Origin: Actinomycetota bacterium
Lineage (GTDB): Bacteria; Actinomycetota; Thermoleophilia; Solirubrobacterales; JACPNS01
NCBI GenBank assembly: GCA_016213645.1
Contig: JACQZY010000006.1
Coordinates: 1 to 64,000, forward strand
Direction of reading: 5' to 3'
Length of the DNA stretch: 64,000 nt
The stretch's first letter is position 1. Each line of letters opens with the position of its first letter. The translations under genes and the position numbers were made by a program. The notes under the pieces are model-generated. The model made no database searches and was not told where the DNA came from. It saw only the letters and a program-made list of their open reading frames with translations. Shown here piece by piece: positions 30,690 through 40,414 of this stretch.

Positions 30690-32669
30690 TTAGGGCGCGG
30701 TGGCACCCCAGCGGCTACCGAGCCGGTCCGCCACGCGCCGCGCCACCGATTCGCCGGTGAATCCGACTTCCTCTTGCAGCAGTGCGGGCGAGCCGTGCGT
30801 GACGTAACGGTCGGGCAAACCGATCCGTAGCGTCGGCACCGCGAGACCACTGTCAGCGAGATGCTCCAGCACGCCCGCGCCAAAACCACCGGCGAGCGCG
30901 TTTTCCTCCACTGTCACAAGCAGACGGTGCCCGGCCGCGAGTTCGTTGACGAGCTCCGTGTCCAAAGGCTTCGCGAAGCGAGCATCCGCGACCGTCGCCT
31001 CAATGCCCTGCACTTCCAGCAGCGCGGCCGCCTGGATCGCCACGCCGACGCCGGTCCCGTAGCCGAGCAAAGCCACCGATCCGTCGCCCCTGGCCAACAC
31101 CTCGCCGACGCCGATGTCGACGCGCTCGGGGCGCTCGGGCAGCGGCACACCAACGGCGTTGCCGCGCGGGTAGCGAATCGCCACCGGACCATCGTCGTGG
31201 AGCAGTGCCGTGTGCAACATGTCCACGAGCATCGCCTCGTCGCGCGGCGCCATCAGCGTGATGTTCGGCAGATGACGCAGGTATGAAACATCAAACGAAC
31301 CATGATGCGTAGGACCGTCGTCGCCCACCAGACCGGCACGGTCAAGCGCGAATACGACGTTGAGGTTCTGTAAACAGACGTCGTGCACGATCTGGTCGTA
31401 GGCGCGCTGCAAAAATGTCGAGTAAATCGCCACCACGGGTTTCATGCCCTGCAACGCCATTCCGGCTGCCAAAAGCACCGCGTGTTGTTCGGCGATGCCG
31501 ACGTCGAAGTAGCGGTCGGGCATCTCCTTTTGCAGGATCGACAGCCCGGTGCCGGTGTTCATCGCCGCGGTGATGCCCGCGACGCGCTCATCGCGGCGGC
31601 ACTCGCGCACGATCGCCTCGCCGAAGACCTTTGTGTACTGCGGTGGAAGCTTCTTCCTCGCGGCCCCGTTGGGCGTCGTAACGGGCACTTCGATCGCGGG
31701 CTTGCGGTCAACGATCCCGTTCGGCTTGACCGCGTGCCACTGTTCCATGCCTTCGAGCCCGCCTTCTTCGGCCGGGGCGAAGCCCTTGCCCTTGACGGTG
31801 GCGATATGCACGACAACTGGCCGGTCGGCCGCCAGCGCCTCGCCGATCGCCGTGCGCAGCGCCGCAACGTCGTGACCGTCGATCACGCCGGTGTAAGCGA
31901 AGTCGAGCTCCTCCCAGAACAGCCCCGGAGCCCAAAACGCCTTAAACGATTCTTTGACCTGAGGGCCGAGACGCTCAAACGCCGCGCCGATCCCGGCCGG
32001 TAGCTTGGTCAGGCCCTTCTCGGCATTGTCGCGAGCGCGATAAAGCTTGGGATTCAGCCGAACGCGGTTGAAGGAACGCGAAAGCGCGCCCACGTTCGGT
32101 GATATCGACATACCGTTGTCGTTGAGGATCACGACCATCGGCGTGCCCATGCCGCCGGCGTGATGGATCGCCTCGAAAGCGACGCCTCCGGTCATCGAAC
32201 CGTCACCGATTACAGCTACGACCTTGCCGTCCTCGCCGTGTTTGCGGCGCATTGCCTCCTTAAGACCGACCGCGTACGAGATCGAAGTCGACGCGTGGCC
32301 GGCGCCGGCCGCGTCGTGCTCCGACTCCTCGATATTGCAGAAGGGCGCGAGTCCGCCGTACTTCCTGATCGTGTGCAGCTGCTCGCCGCGACCGGTAAGA
32401 ATCTTGTGCGGATAGGCCTGGTGGCCCACGTCCCAGATCACTTTGTCCTTCGGCGACTCAAGCAGTGAGTGCAGGGCCACGGAAAGCTCACATACACCGA
32501 GATTGGCGCCGAAGTGACCGCCGATCTCTCCGACGGTGTCGATCAGTTGCTCGCGCACTTCCTGCGCGATCTGCTGCAGCTCCGCGTCGGTCCGGCCCTT
32601 CAGGTCCTGAGGACCCTTGACCGAGGGCAGGAGCGGGCTTGGGGGGATGTTCTCTGTTTGCTTTGCCAT
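30690..32669 (-). CDS. dxs: 1-deoxy-D-xylulose-5-phosphate synthase
   Basis: GDGSMTGGVAFEAIHHAG; DVGIAEQHAV; start at MAKQTEN. Confidence 0.96.
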   Translation of the reverse strand: MAKQTENIPPSPLLPSVKGPQDLKGRTDAELQQIAQEVREQLIDTVGEIGGHFGANLGVCELSVALHSLLESPKDKVIWDVGHQAYPHKILTGRGEQLHTIRKYGGLAPFCNIEESEHDAAGAGHASTSISYAVGLKEAMRRKHGEDGKVVAVIGDGSMTGGVAFEAIHHAGGMGTPMVVILNDNGMSISPNVGALSRSFNRVRLNPKLYRARDNAEKGLTKLPAGIGAAFERLGPQVKESFKAFWAPGLFWEELDFAYTGVIDGHDVAALRTAIGEALAADRPVVVHIATVKGKGFAPAEEGGLEGMEQWHAVKPNGIVDRKPAIEVPVTTPNGAARKKLPPQYTKVFGEAIVRECRRDERVAGITAAMNTGTGLSILQKEMPDRYFDVGIAEQHAVLLAAGMALQGMKPVVAIYSTFLQRAYDQIVHDVCLQNLNVVFALDRAGLVGDDGPTHHGSFDVSYLRHLPNITLMAPRDEAMLVDMLHTALLHDDGPVAIRYPRGNAVGVPLPERPERVDIGVGEVLARGDGSVALLGYGTGVGVAIQAAALLEVQGIEATVADARFAKPLDTELVNELAAGHRLLVTVEENALAGGFGAGVLEHLADSGLAVPTLRIGLPDRYVTHGSPALLQEEVGFTGESVARRVADRLGSRWGATAP

Positions 32670-32673
32670 TTGG

Positions 32674-33600
32674 CTAGCGGTCTCGGCTGTATATGTATTC
32701 GCTGACGGCCTGAAGGCCACTGACGTCACCACGAAGATCAATAGCCGCAAAAGATTCTTTCACGCGGCGGTGACTTTCGCTCGCAAGTTCCCTTGCACGT
32801 CCGAGGCCGAAGGTACTCACATATGTCGCTTTACCGTGCCGCTCGTCGCTGCCACTTGGTTTGCCGAGGTCGGCGTCCGAGCCGGTGACGTCAAGGATAT
32901 CGTCGATTATCTGAAAAAGCATTCCCAATTCCGCGGTAAATATCGTCAGTTTCTCAACCGTGTCGACCGGCGCCCCCAGCGCGAGTGCGGCGCCGCGCAC
33001 CGAAGCCACAATCAGACGGCCGGTCTTCAGGCGGTGCATATCGGTCAACTGGTCGGCGGTTTTTACCTCGCCGGCGATGTCGATGAACTGACCACCGACC
33101 ATTCCCGACGCCCCGGTGGCCAGCAGCAACTCGTCGAGCGCCGCGATCACGTCGGCCGGATCGCCCTGCTGCCGCGACGTAACCAGACGCAGAGCTTCCG
33201 CAAACAGCGCGTCCCCCGCGAGGATCGCCACGTTCTCGCCGAACTTCACGTGACAGGTGGGCTTGCCGCGGCGCAGTTCGTCGTCGTCCATCGCCGGTAG
33301 GTCGTCGTGGATCAGACTGTAAGTGTGGATCAGTTCCAGCGCCGCCGCGAACGGCATCACCGCTCCCGGGTCGTGTCCCAAGGCTTCGGCGGTGCACAAC
33401 GCGAGCACGGGCCGCACGCGTTTGCCGCCTGCAAGCAGCGAATAGCGCATCGCCTCGGTCACCCCGTCGACTGGTTCGCCCCGCGAAAACTCGAGCCGTT
33501 CCAAATAGGCGTCCACGACCAGCCGCTTGCCTTCGGGAAATCCGGCCTGTACCGACTCCGAAGACCGATCGCTCACAATGCCGCCCGCCGACTCGCTCAC
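32674..33600 (-). CDS. Polyprenyl (farnesyl/geranylgeranyl) diphosphate synthase
   Basis: IHDDLPAMDDDELRRGKPT and DDILDVTG motifs; adjacent to dxs. Confidence 0.92.
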   Translation of the reverse strand: MSESAGGIVSDRSSESVQAGFPEGKRLVVDAYLERLEFSRGEPVDGVTEAMRYSLLAGGKRVRPVLALCTAEALGHDPGAVMPFAAALELIHTYSLIHDDLPAMDDDELRRGKPTCHVKFGENVAILAGDALFAEALRLVTSRQQGDPADVIAALDELLLATGASGMVGGQFIDIAGEVKTADQLTDMHRLKTGRLIVASVRGAALALGAPVDTVEKLTIFTAELGMLFQIIDDILDVTGSDADLGKPSGSDERHGKATYVSTFGLGRARELASESHRRVKESFAAIDLRGDVSGLQAVSEYIYSRDR

Positions 33601-33619
33601 CGCACCGGCCGCCTCGCGC

Positions 33620-33862
33620 TCACCGAGTCGAGGCGTCCAGCACAGAGGCCGCGCGGGTGGCGAGATCGTTCAGTTCACGAAGCCGCAGCTCAAGTGCGGC
33701 GGCGTCAAGCTCGTTTTCCCGCAGCGCGCCGACCTGGCTTTTCAGCTCGCCGATCAGCGACTCGAGTTCGGCCAGCGGACCCGCGGCTTCGCCGGGCGCC
33801 GAAACCTGGGTTTCTGCGTGATCGCCGTCACGATCGATGATTTCGACGGGGTCGTCGTTCAT
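33620..33862 (-). CDS. Small coiled-coil protein, possible exodeoxyribonuclease VII small subunit
   Basis: 80 aa, LAELESLIGELKSQVGALRE; located between nusB and polyprenyl synthase where xseB often lies. Confidence 0.45.
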   Translation of the reverse strand: MNDDPVEIIDRDGDHAETQVSAPGEAAGPLAELESLIGELKSQVGALRENELDAAALELRLRELNDLATRAASVLDASTR

Positions 33863-34248
33863 GCCTCAGAAACTCCGTTCGCTTGCCGCATGATCGCGCC
33901 CAGGATACCGTTGATGAACTTCGGCGCGTCGGCTCCGCAATATTGCTTAGCGAGTTCGACGGCTTCGTCTACGGCCACTTCGGCGGGCACGTCGCCCCCG
34001 CTCTGCATCTCGTGAATGGCCAGTCGCAGGATGTTGCGTTCCAGCGGCGCGATCCGCTCAAGCGGCCAGTCGCGCGCGTATTCGCGAATCACGTTGTCGA
34101 TGCGATCACGTTCGGCCAGCGTTTCCGCCGCCAAATTCCGCGTGAATTCCGTCGCCTCCCGCTCGAACAGCGATTCCAGTTCGCGGCCGGTGAGATCGTG
34201 CTGATACAGCGCGAATACCGCAAGCCGCCGCTGGTCGGACCTACGCAC
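33859..34248 (-). CDS. nusB: Transcription antitermination factor NusB
   Basis: RRLAVFALYQHDLTG; VDEAVELAKQYCGADAPKFINGILGAI. Confidence 0.95.
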   Translation of the reverse strand: MRRSDQRRLAVFALYQHDLTGRELESLFEREATEFTRNLAAETLAERDRIDNVIREYARDWPLERIAPLERNILRLAIHEMQSGGDVPAEVAVDEAVELAKQYCGADAPKFINGILGAIMRQANGVSEA

Positions 34249-34801
34249 GCGACATGTACTCGCCGCTGCGGGTGTCGATCTTCACACGATCGCCGACGTT
34301 CAGAAACAGCGGCACCATAATTGTCTTGCCGGTCTCCAGCACGGCCTGCTTGTTACCGCCGCCGCTGACCGTATCGCCCTTTACGCCGGGCTCCGTCTCG
34401 GTGATCGCAAGCTCCACGGACGCCGACAACTGCAGGCCGCTGAATTCGCTGTCGATATACAGCGCCTCGACTTCGGTGTTGGGCTGCACGTAGCCGAGAT
34501 CGTCTTCGATCTTCGCCATCGGCACGGCCAGCTGGTCAAAGGTCTCGTTGTCCATGAAGTGCGCGTCTCCGCCGTCGCTGTAAAGGAACTGCATCTTCTT
34601 GACTTCAGTGCGCACGGCGCGGAACTTCTCGCCCGCGCGGAAGGTTTTGTCGATCACGTTTCCATCGGACGTGCGCTTGAGTTTGGTGCGTACGAACGCG
34701 CCGCCTTTGCCGGGCTTGACGTGCTGAAACTCGATGATCTTGAAGACGGTGCCGTCGACCTCGATGTGATTGCCGTTCTTGAACTGATTGGTGCTGATCA
34801 T
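34241..34801 (-). CDS. efp: Elongation factor P
   Basis: MISTNQFKNGNHIEVDGTVFKIIEFQHVKPGKGGAFVRTKLK. Confidence 0.97.
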   Translation of the reverse strand: MISTNQFKNGNHIEVDGTVFKIIEFQHVKPGKGGAFVRTKLKRTSDGNVIDKTFRAGEKFRAVRTEVKKMQFLYSDGGDAHFMDNETFDQLAVPMAKIEDDLGYVQPNTEVEALYIDSEFSGLQLSASVELAITETEPGVKGDTVSGGGNKQAVLETGKTIMVPLFLNVGDRVKIDTRSGEYMSRA

Positions 34802-34860
34802 GTGTTTGCTTCGAAACTCTTCCTCGATTAGGCGTGCGGACCGATCAAGCCTACAGCCCC

Positions 34861-34980
34861 TCAACCGCGTGAGCGATTGCGCACACGCTGCCAAAGCACG
34901 GCCGCAGCGAGCAGAATCAGCGGTGTCAGGTAAAGCATTCCGGCCAGCCAATGGCCCGCGTGCGCGACAGGTCCCGACAC
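34861..34980 (-). CDS. 39-aa single-TM protein MSGPVAHAGHWLAGMLYLTPLILLAAAVLWQRVRNRSRG (not in ORF track)
   Basis: GTG start preceded by AGGGGGAC; one hydrophobic helix and a basic tail; between pepQ and efp, same strand. Confidence 0.65.
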   Translation of the reverse strand: MSGPVAHAGHWLAGMLYLTPLILLAAAVLWQRVRNRSRG

Positions 34981-35070
34981 GAAGTCCCCCTAGCTCTCGG
35001 CGCCTGGCGATCTATCTATGTAAGCGGCCACATGCCGAGATTAGTGAAGCCCGCCGTCGCCACCGGAGCC

Positions 35071-36150
35071 TCAGTCCACGGTCGTCAGATCCTTCGTGAA
35101 ATTGCTGAGAATCCGGCCGCCGCCTTGTTCGACCACGACCAGATCCTCGATCCGTACCCCCAGCTCACCGGGGAGGTATATGCCCGGCTCCACGGTCACG
35201 ACATTTCCCGCACGAAGCCGCGCCTCACTGCGCGACGACAGAGTGGGCAGTTCGTGGACCTCAAGTCCCACTCCGTGGCCGGTGCTGTGCCCGAAGCGTT
35301 CGCCGTGACCCGCAGTCTCGATCACCTCTCTCGCGGCCGCGTCCCCCGCGCTGCACGACTGCTCGGGGCGAACCGCCGCAAGCGCCGTTTCCTGTGCGCG
35401 AAGCACCAGCTCGTACACCTCTCTCGCGCGCGCGGCCGGCTCTCCGGCCGCGAACGTGCGGGTCGCGTCCGAGCAGTAGCCGTCCGCGATCACGCCAAGA
35501 TCCAGCACCACCAGTTCACCGGATTCGACGGCTCGGGTACGTGGTTCGGCATGCGGCAGAGCGCCGTGGGAACCGGCGGCCACGATCGGCGGAAACGAAA
35601 GTTTCTCTGCACCGAACTCCCGAGCCAAAACCTCGATCCGCCAAGCGAGGTCGCACTCGCGACGGCCGATCAGGCCTTCATTGGCAAGCGTTGCGTAGAT
35701 CTCGTCGGTGATCGCGGCGGCGCGTTCGATCGCTGCGATCTCATCGGCGTCCTTGACCTCCCGTAGGCATTCCACCAGGCCGGCCGAAGCCACCATTTCC
35801 GCCCCGTCCGGAAGCGCCTCAAGCCATGCGGCGTGCGCCTGCACACGCATGTCGGCGTCGTCAAACCCGATGCGTCCCGACGTGGGCATACGCTCCGCCA
35901 ACGCCTCGCGCGGGGAGTTCTTGCCGTCGAGCACCTCGCACTCGGGCGCCTGCTCGGCGGCCTGTTCGGTGTAGCGAAAGTCCGTCAGTAGGACGGCGTT
36001 GTCCAAATCAACCAGCAGCACGCCGTTGGTGCCGGAAAAACCCGACAGGTACCGGACATTGACGAGATTCCCAACCAGCAGCGCGTCCAACTCACGCTCG
36101 GCGATCAGCTCGCGCAGTCGCTTCAGCCGCGGCCCCGGCGCGCCGCTCAA
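35071..36150 (-). CDS. pepQ: Xaa-Pro peptidase (M24)
   Basis: [57 protein letters not shown]. Confidence 0.94.
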   Translation of the reverse strand: MSGAPGPRLKRLRELIAERELDALLVGNLVNVRYLSGFSGTNGVLLVDLDNAVLLTDFRYTEQAAEQAPECEVLDGKNSPREALAERMPTSGRIGFDDADMRVQAHAAWLEALPDGAEMVASAGLVECLREVKDADEIAAIERAAAITDEIYATLANEGLIGRRECDLAWRIEVLAREFGAEKLSFPPIVAAGSHGALPHAEPRTRAVESGELVVLDLGVIADGYCSDATRTFAAGEPAARAREVYELVLRAQETALAAVRPEQSCSAGDAAAREVIETAGHGERFGHSTGHGVGLEVHELPTLSSRSEARLRAGNVVTVEPGIYLPGELGVRIEDLVVVEQGGGRILSNFTKDLTTVD

Positions 36151-36611
36151 GCCTGCTCTCCGGACGGTCCGGCGGCGGTGAGTCGATCACGCAACGCCAG
36201 CAGCGCGTCGCGATAGCCCTCGCGCCCGCGCCCGGAGATCGTCGTGAAACACCGGTCGCGAATCACGGAGATCTGCCGCCAATCTTCGCGTTGGGCCAAA
36301 TCGGAGATGTGCACCTCCACGGCCGGCAGCGCCGCGACTTCCAGCGCATCGCCGATCGCGCGGCTGTAGTGCGTCCAGGCGCCTGGATTGAGAATCAGCC
36401 CGTCGGCCGCGTCGCGCGCGCGGTGGAGCCGCTCCACGAACTCGCCCTCGTGGTTGGTCTGGAAGAACGTCACTTCCAGATCGAGCTCACGCGCGTATTC
36501 CTCGATCGCGTATTCAAGCTCCGAAAGCGTGAACGTGCCGTAATGCTCGCTGGGTCTGTACCCCAGCATGTTCAGGTTCACACCGTGCAGAATCTCGATG
36601 CGCTTTCTCAA
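36147..36611 (-). CDS. aroQ: Type II 3-dehydroquinate dehydratase
   Basis: ILHGVNLNMLGYRPSEHYG; QTNHEGEFVERLH; LNPGAWTHYSRAIGDAL. Confidence 0.95.
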   Translation of the reverse strand: MRKRIEILHGVNLNMLGYRPSEHYGTFTLSELEYAIEEYARELDLEVTFFQTNHEGEFVERLHRARDAADGLILNPGAWTHYSRAIGDALEVAALPAVEVHISDLAQREDWRQISVIRDRCFTTISGRGREGYRDALLALRDRLTAAGPSGEQA

Positions 36612-36621
36612 CCGGTCGCCC

Positions 36622-38139
36622 TCACTTGATCAGCTCCTTGACGGCCAATCGTACGTCGGCGTCCGGCACCGCGTGGCCCGGTGTAACGGCGCCGGGCCGT
36701 TCCACCAGAACAAACGGCACATTGTCGCCCTTGCGCTTCTTGTCGAGCCGAATATGCGCCAGCACGTCCTCGACGTCCAGACCTTTAACCGTGACCGGCA
36801 GACCGGCTTGCCGGCAGAGCGCGATCACCTGTTTGCGGAGTCCCTCGTCGCCCGAAAGCTTCATCGCTCCGTTCAGCCCGATGCTGACGGCCTCGCCGTG
36901 ACGTAGCGTGCCGTAGCCGGCCGCCGTCTCGATCGCGTGTCCAATCGTGTGACCGAGGTTGAGGATCTGCCGCAGGTTCGCGTCGCGTTCATCCGCAGCG
37001 ACGACTCGCAGCTTTGTGCGGGCGCATTCAAAGACGATCCACGGATCGAACGCCTGTTTAAGGTCCACCCCGTCACTGACGCGCCGCCAGAGGCGACCAC
37101 CGGCGATCAACGCCGTTTTGACTACCTCGGCGTAGCCCGACACAAGTTCGCCGCGCGGCAGACTCGCCAGCGCATTGGTGTCTACAAGCACGGCCTCGGG
37201 CTGATGATAGGCGCCGACGTAGTTTTTCGCCGCCGGAAGGTCGACGCCGGTTTTACCGCCATATGCGCTGTCGACCTGCGCCACCAAAGACGTGGGTACC
37301 TGCACGAACGGCGTTCCTCGCTGGTAGACCGCGGCACAGAATCCGGCGAGATCTCCGACTACGCCGCCGCCGACGGCAACCAGCTGCCTGCCGCGTTCAA
37401 ACTCGCGCTCGGCCAACTGCTCACAAATCTCTTCCACCCGCGCGAGCGTTTTTGAGTTCTCGCCGGGCGGCACAACGATGCCGTCCTTCAGCCAGGAATT
37501 GAGCTTCGCGAGATTGCGGTCGCTCACGGTGACGCCGTTATCGCCGGCGGCCCAGAGGTCTCGTCGCGCCAGCACTCCGGGCGAGAAGATCGCCGGATAC
37601 GACCAGCCTTTGCCGTTTGCCCAGATCAGCCGCTCGCCGGGCTCGCGCTCAAGCATCTCGCCCAGCCACGGTGCGGCTTGGCGCACATTGCCGCGCGGCG
37701 CGTTGTCGATGATCGCGTCGGCGGTGTCCTCGTAGTGCGCGCGCCGTTTCGCCAACAGCGCATGAAACGCCGTCTCGTCGCGCGCGAGCGGGCGTTTCGA
37801 ACTCTTCACCCGCCGCCATGCCGCCTCCGAGGAAAGTTCCAGGTACACGACCAAGTGTTTGGCCAACTGCTTTCGCGTTTTACCCGACTGCAATGCTCCA
37901 CCGCCGAGCGCGATCACCGCCGGTTCGCGCGACGCCAGCACCTCGGCGACCAGCGCGCGTTCGTGCTCGCGGAACGCCGGCTCGCCGTGCTTGTCGAAGT
38001 ATTTATGAATCGGCGACTTGAGCCGGCGTTCGAGCAGGCGGTCAGTGTCCACGACCGGTCGGCCGAGCATTTTGCCCAGCTGGGTCGCGGCGCTCGACTT
38101 GCCGGCGCCCATGAAGCCGGTCAAGACGAGGTGGCGCAT
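36622..38139 (-). CDS. aroKB: Fused shikimate kinase / 3-dehydroquinate synthase
   Basis: N-terminal GFMGAGKSSAATQLGKMLGRPVVDTD; C-terminal VAVGGGVVGDLAGFCAAVYQRGTPFVQVPTSLVAQVDSAYGGKTGVD. Confidence 0.95.
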   Translation of the reverse strand: MRHLVLTGFMGAGKSSAATQLGKMLGRPVVDTDRLLERRLKSPIHKYFDKHGEPAFREHERALVAEVLASREPAVIALGGGALQSGKTRKQLAKHLVVYLELSSEAAWRRVKSSKRPLARDETAFHALLAKRRAHYEDTADAIIDNAPRGNVRQAAPWLGEMLEREPGERLIWANGKGWSYPAIFSPGVLARRDLWAAGDNGVTVSDRNLAKLNSWLKDGIVVPPGENSKTLARVEEICEQLAEREFERGRQLVAVGGGVVGDLAGFCAAVYQRGTPFVQVPTSLVAQVDSAYGGKTGVDLPAAKNYVGAYHQPEAVLVDTNALASLPRGELVSGYAEVVKTALIAGGRLWRRVSDGVDLKQAFDPWIVFECARTKLRVVAADERDANLRQILNLGHTIGHAIETAAGYGTLRHGEAVSIGLNGAMKLSGDEGLRKQVIALCRQAGLPVTVKGLDVEDVLAHIRLDKKRKGDNVPFVLVERPGAVTPGHAVPDADVRLAVKELIK

Positions 38140-39320
38140 CAGGCCTCCGTATCCGCCGGCTTCGCGATGCGCGCGCGATACGCGGCCACCGAGGCTTGCG
38201 TGTCGGCCACGTTGTCACCGCCGAACTTCTCCAGATACGCGTCGGCGAAGACCAGCGCGGCCATCGCCTCCGCCACCACTCCGGCGGCCGGCACGGTGCA
38301 TGAATCGGTGCGCTCGCGCAGAGCCTGAACGGCTTCACCGGTGGCAATGTCAACGCTTTGAAGCGGCTTGGTCAGCGTGGGCAGCGGCTTCATCGCACCC
38401 TTGATCACAACGGTCTCGCCATTGGTCATGCCGCCCTCGATGCCGCCCGCATGGTTGCTGGTGCGATGAAAGCCCCACTCGCCGCCGCCGGGAAACATTT
38501 CGTCGTGCGCCTGCGACCCGGGGATCCCGGTGAGATCGAAGCCATCGCCGAAGCCGACGCCTTTGATCGCCTGGATCGAACAAATCGCCTGTGCCAGACG
38601 GCCCTCGATGCGGCCGTCCCAGGTGGTGTAGCTGCCAAGCCCGGGAATGGCGCCAAACACCAGAACCTCGAAAATCCCGCCGAGCGATTCGTTGGCCTTG
38701 CGCTGCTCGTCGATCTCGCGAATCATCGCGCGCTCGGCGTCCTTGTCCAGACAGCGCACCGGCGACTGGTCCACGCCATCGAAATCGGCAAGCCTGAGTG
38801 GTCGGTCGCGAGGCGGCGAGTCGACGGCGCCGATGCGCGTCACGTGACTGCGCACCTCCACGCCGAGCTCGCGCAGAAATGCTCGCGCCACGGCCCCAAC
38901 CGCCACTCGCGCGGTCGTCTCCCGCGCGCTCGCTCGCTCAAGCACGTTGCGTACGTCGTCATGGCCAAACTTCTGCACGCCCGCAAGATCGGCGTGACCG
39001 GGACGAGGCAGGTGCACCGCGTCAATTTCGGCCTCGACCGGCCACGGATTCATGCGCTCTTCCCAGTTGGCGTAATCGCGATTTGCGATCGATAACGCGA
39101 TCGGGCTGCCCAGCGTGACGCCGTGGCGAATGCCCGAGATAACCGTTGCGGTGTCTGTCTCGATCTTCATGCGACCGCCGCGGCCATGGCCGAGCTGCCG
39201 CCGCGCAAGATCGACGTCAAGATCTTCCGGCAAAAGACGAAGTCCCGCGGGAACGCCTTCAATCACGGCCACAAGCCCGGGGCCGTGAGATTCTCCGGCT
39301 GTCGTGAAGCGTAAGTGCAT
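38139..39320 (-). CDS. aroC: Chorismate synthase
   Basis: MHLRFTTAGESHGPGLVAVIEGVPAGL; NHAGGIEGGMTNGE; overlaps aroKB by 1 nt. Confidence 0.97.
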   Translation of the reverse strand: MHLRFTTAGESHGPGLVAVIEGVPAGLRLLPEDLDVDLARRQLGHGRGGRMKIETDTATVISGIRHGVTLGSPIALSIANRDYANWEERMNPWPVEAEIDAVHLPRPGHADLAGVQKFGHDDVRNVLERASARETTARVAVGAVARAFLRELGVEVRSHVTRIGAVDSPPRDRPLRLADFDGVDQSPVRCLDKDAERAMIREIDEQRKANESLGGIFEVLVFGAIPGLGSYTTWDGRIEGRLAQAICSIQAIKGVGFGDGFDLTGIPGSQAHDEMFPGGGEWGFHRTSNHAGGIEGGMTNGETVVIKGAMKPLPTLTKPLQSVDIATGEAVQALRERTDSCTVPAAGVVAEAMAALVFADAYLEKFGGDNVADTQASVAAYRARIAKPADTEA

Positions 39321-39379
39321 CGCCGGCAAGCCTAGATCATGGCCCAAACGGCGAAATCCGGCTAAAACGCGCCTGTCGG

Positions 39380-40414
39380 CTACGCGGCCGGAGAGATATT
39401 CACGGGAAGGGCGCCACTGAAGCGGATCGTGTACTCCACGTCCTCGCCCTGAATATCGCGATAGTCCGCGAAACGCACCACGCCGCCCGGTTTCACTTTC
39501 GCTACTCGGAGTGGATTGCTGTAGCTGACGCCCCGACTCTTGTCGAGCAGAACTTCGACATCGGTCACCACAAAGAGCTCGACGAGGTTTTCACTGACTG
39601 CCACGACCTTCACCGTCGGTTTGCCGCCAAACTGCACCCAGCCTCCCGATCGGCGCCGGATCTTCGTCCAAGGCGTGTAGGAGGAATACGTCACGAAACC
39701 CGCGGCAAATAATGATGGCTTGGCCGTGGCGGGCGTCGTGGCCCTGCGGCCGCCCTTCGCTCGATCCTGCCCGTTCTCGCCTTTGTCGCCGGTTTTCTTG
39801 TTGCCGGTCTTCGACTTCGCGACGGGCTTCGGTTTGAAGTTTTTAGCAGCGAACGGGTCGCGAGAATCACCTTTCACGTTTGCGTCCGCGACTCCGTCCA
39901 GTCCGATCGTTGCCGGCTGCGTGCCCGACGGCTGCTCCGCAACGCCAAGCGGAGAAGTCGAGCGCGCCGCGGTTGCGCGTTCACCGTTTGGCGATACAAG
40001 CGCCACTCCCGCAAGCGCAACGATCAGGGCGCAGGCACCGGCCAGCACCGGTTTCGGGTTCGGCGCCACTCGTACCATTCGCTCGGTGAAGGAGGGGCCT
40101 CGACCGATGATCACGGTCTTGCCTTCGGTGTCGCCGGCCTTCGAAGCCGCTTTTGCGTCCTTGAAGCGCACGCGCGCGCTCTTCGTCGGGGCGGTCGGTT
40201 TCTCGATGATGACCGGCTTTTCCACGACGACTTGTTTTTCAACGATCTTTTCGACGATTTTTTCGACCACCACGGGTTCGAGCTCGTCGAGCGGTTCTAC
40301 CCATGCGAAAGTGGACGGCTCTACGCGCGATGGCCGCGCTCGATGAGCGCGGCCGTGGTCGGACTTTGAATCGGCGCGTGGTGGCGAACCTGTTTTGCGC
40401 CGTGGCGTCTTCAC
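39380..40414 (-). CDS. Unassigned TM protein of pilus locus with EKIVEK-repeat cytoplasmic segment
   Basis: VEKIVEKIVEKQVVVEKPVIIEKP; TM PVLAGACALIVALAGVALVS; ATGA-type overlap with 40411 gene. Confidence 0.6.
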   Translation of the reverse strand: MKTPRRKTGSPPRADSKSDHGRAHRARPSRVEPSTFAWVEPLDELEPVVVEKIVEKIVEKQVVVEKPVIIEKPTAPTKSARVRFKDAKAASKAGDTEGKTVIIGRGPSFTERMVRVAPNPKPVLAGACALIVALAGVALVSPNGERATAARSTSPLGVAEQPSGTQPATIGLDGVADANVKGDSRDPFAAKNFKPKPVAKSKTGNKKTGDKGENGQDRAKGGRRATTPATAKPSLFAAGFVTYSSYTPWTKIRRRSGGWVQFGGKPTVKVVAVSENLVELFVVTDVEVLLDKSRGVSYSNPLRVAKVKPGGVVRFADYRDIQGEDVEYTIRFSGALPVNISPAA

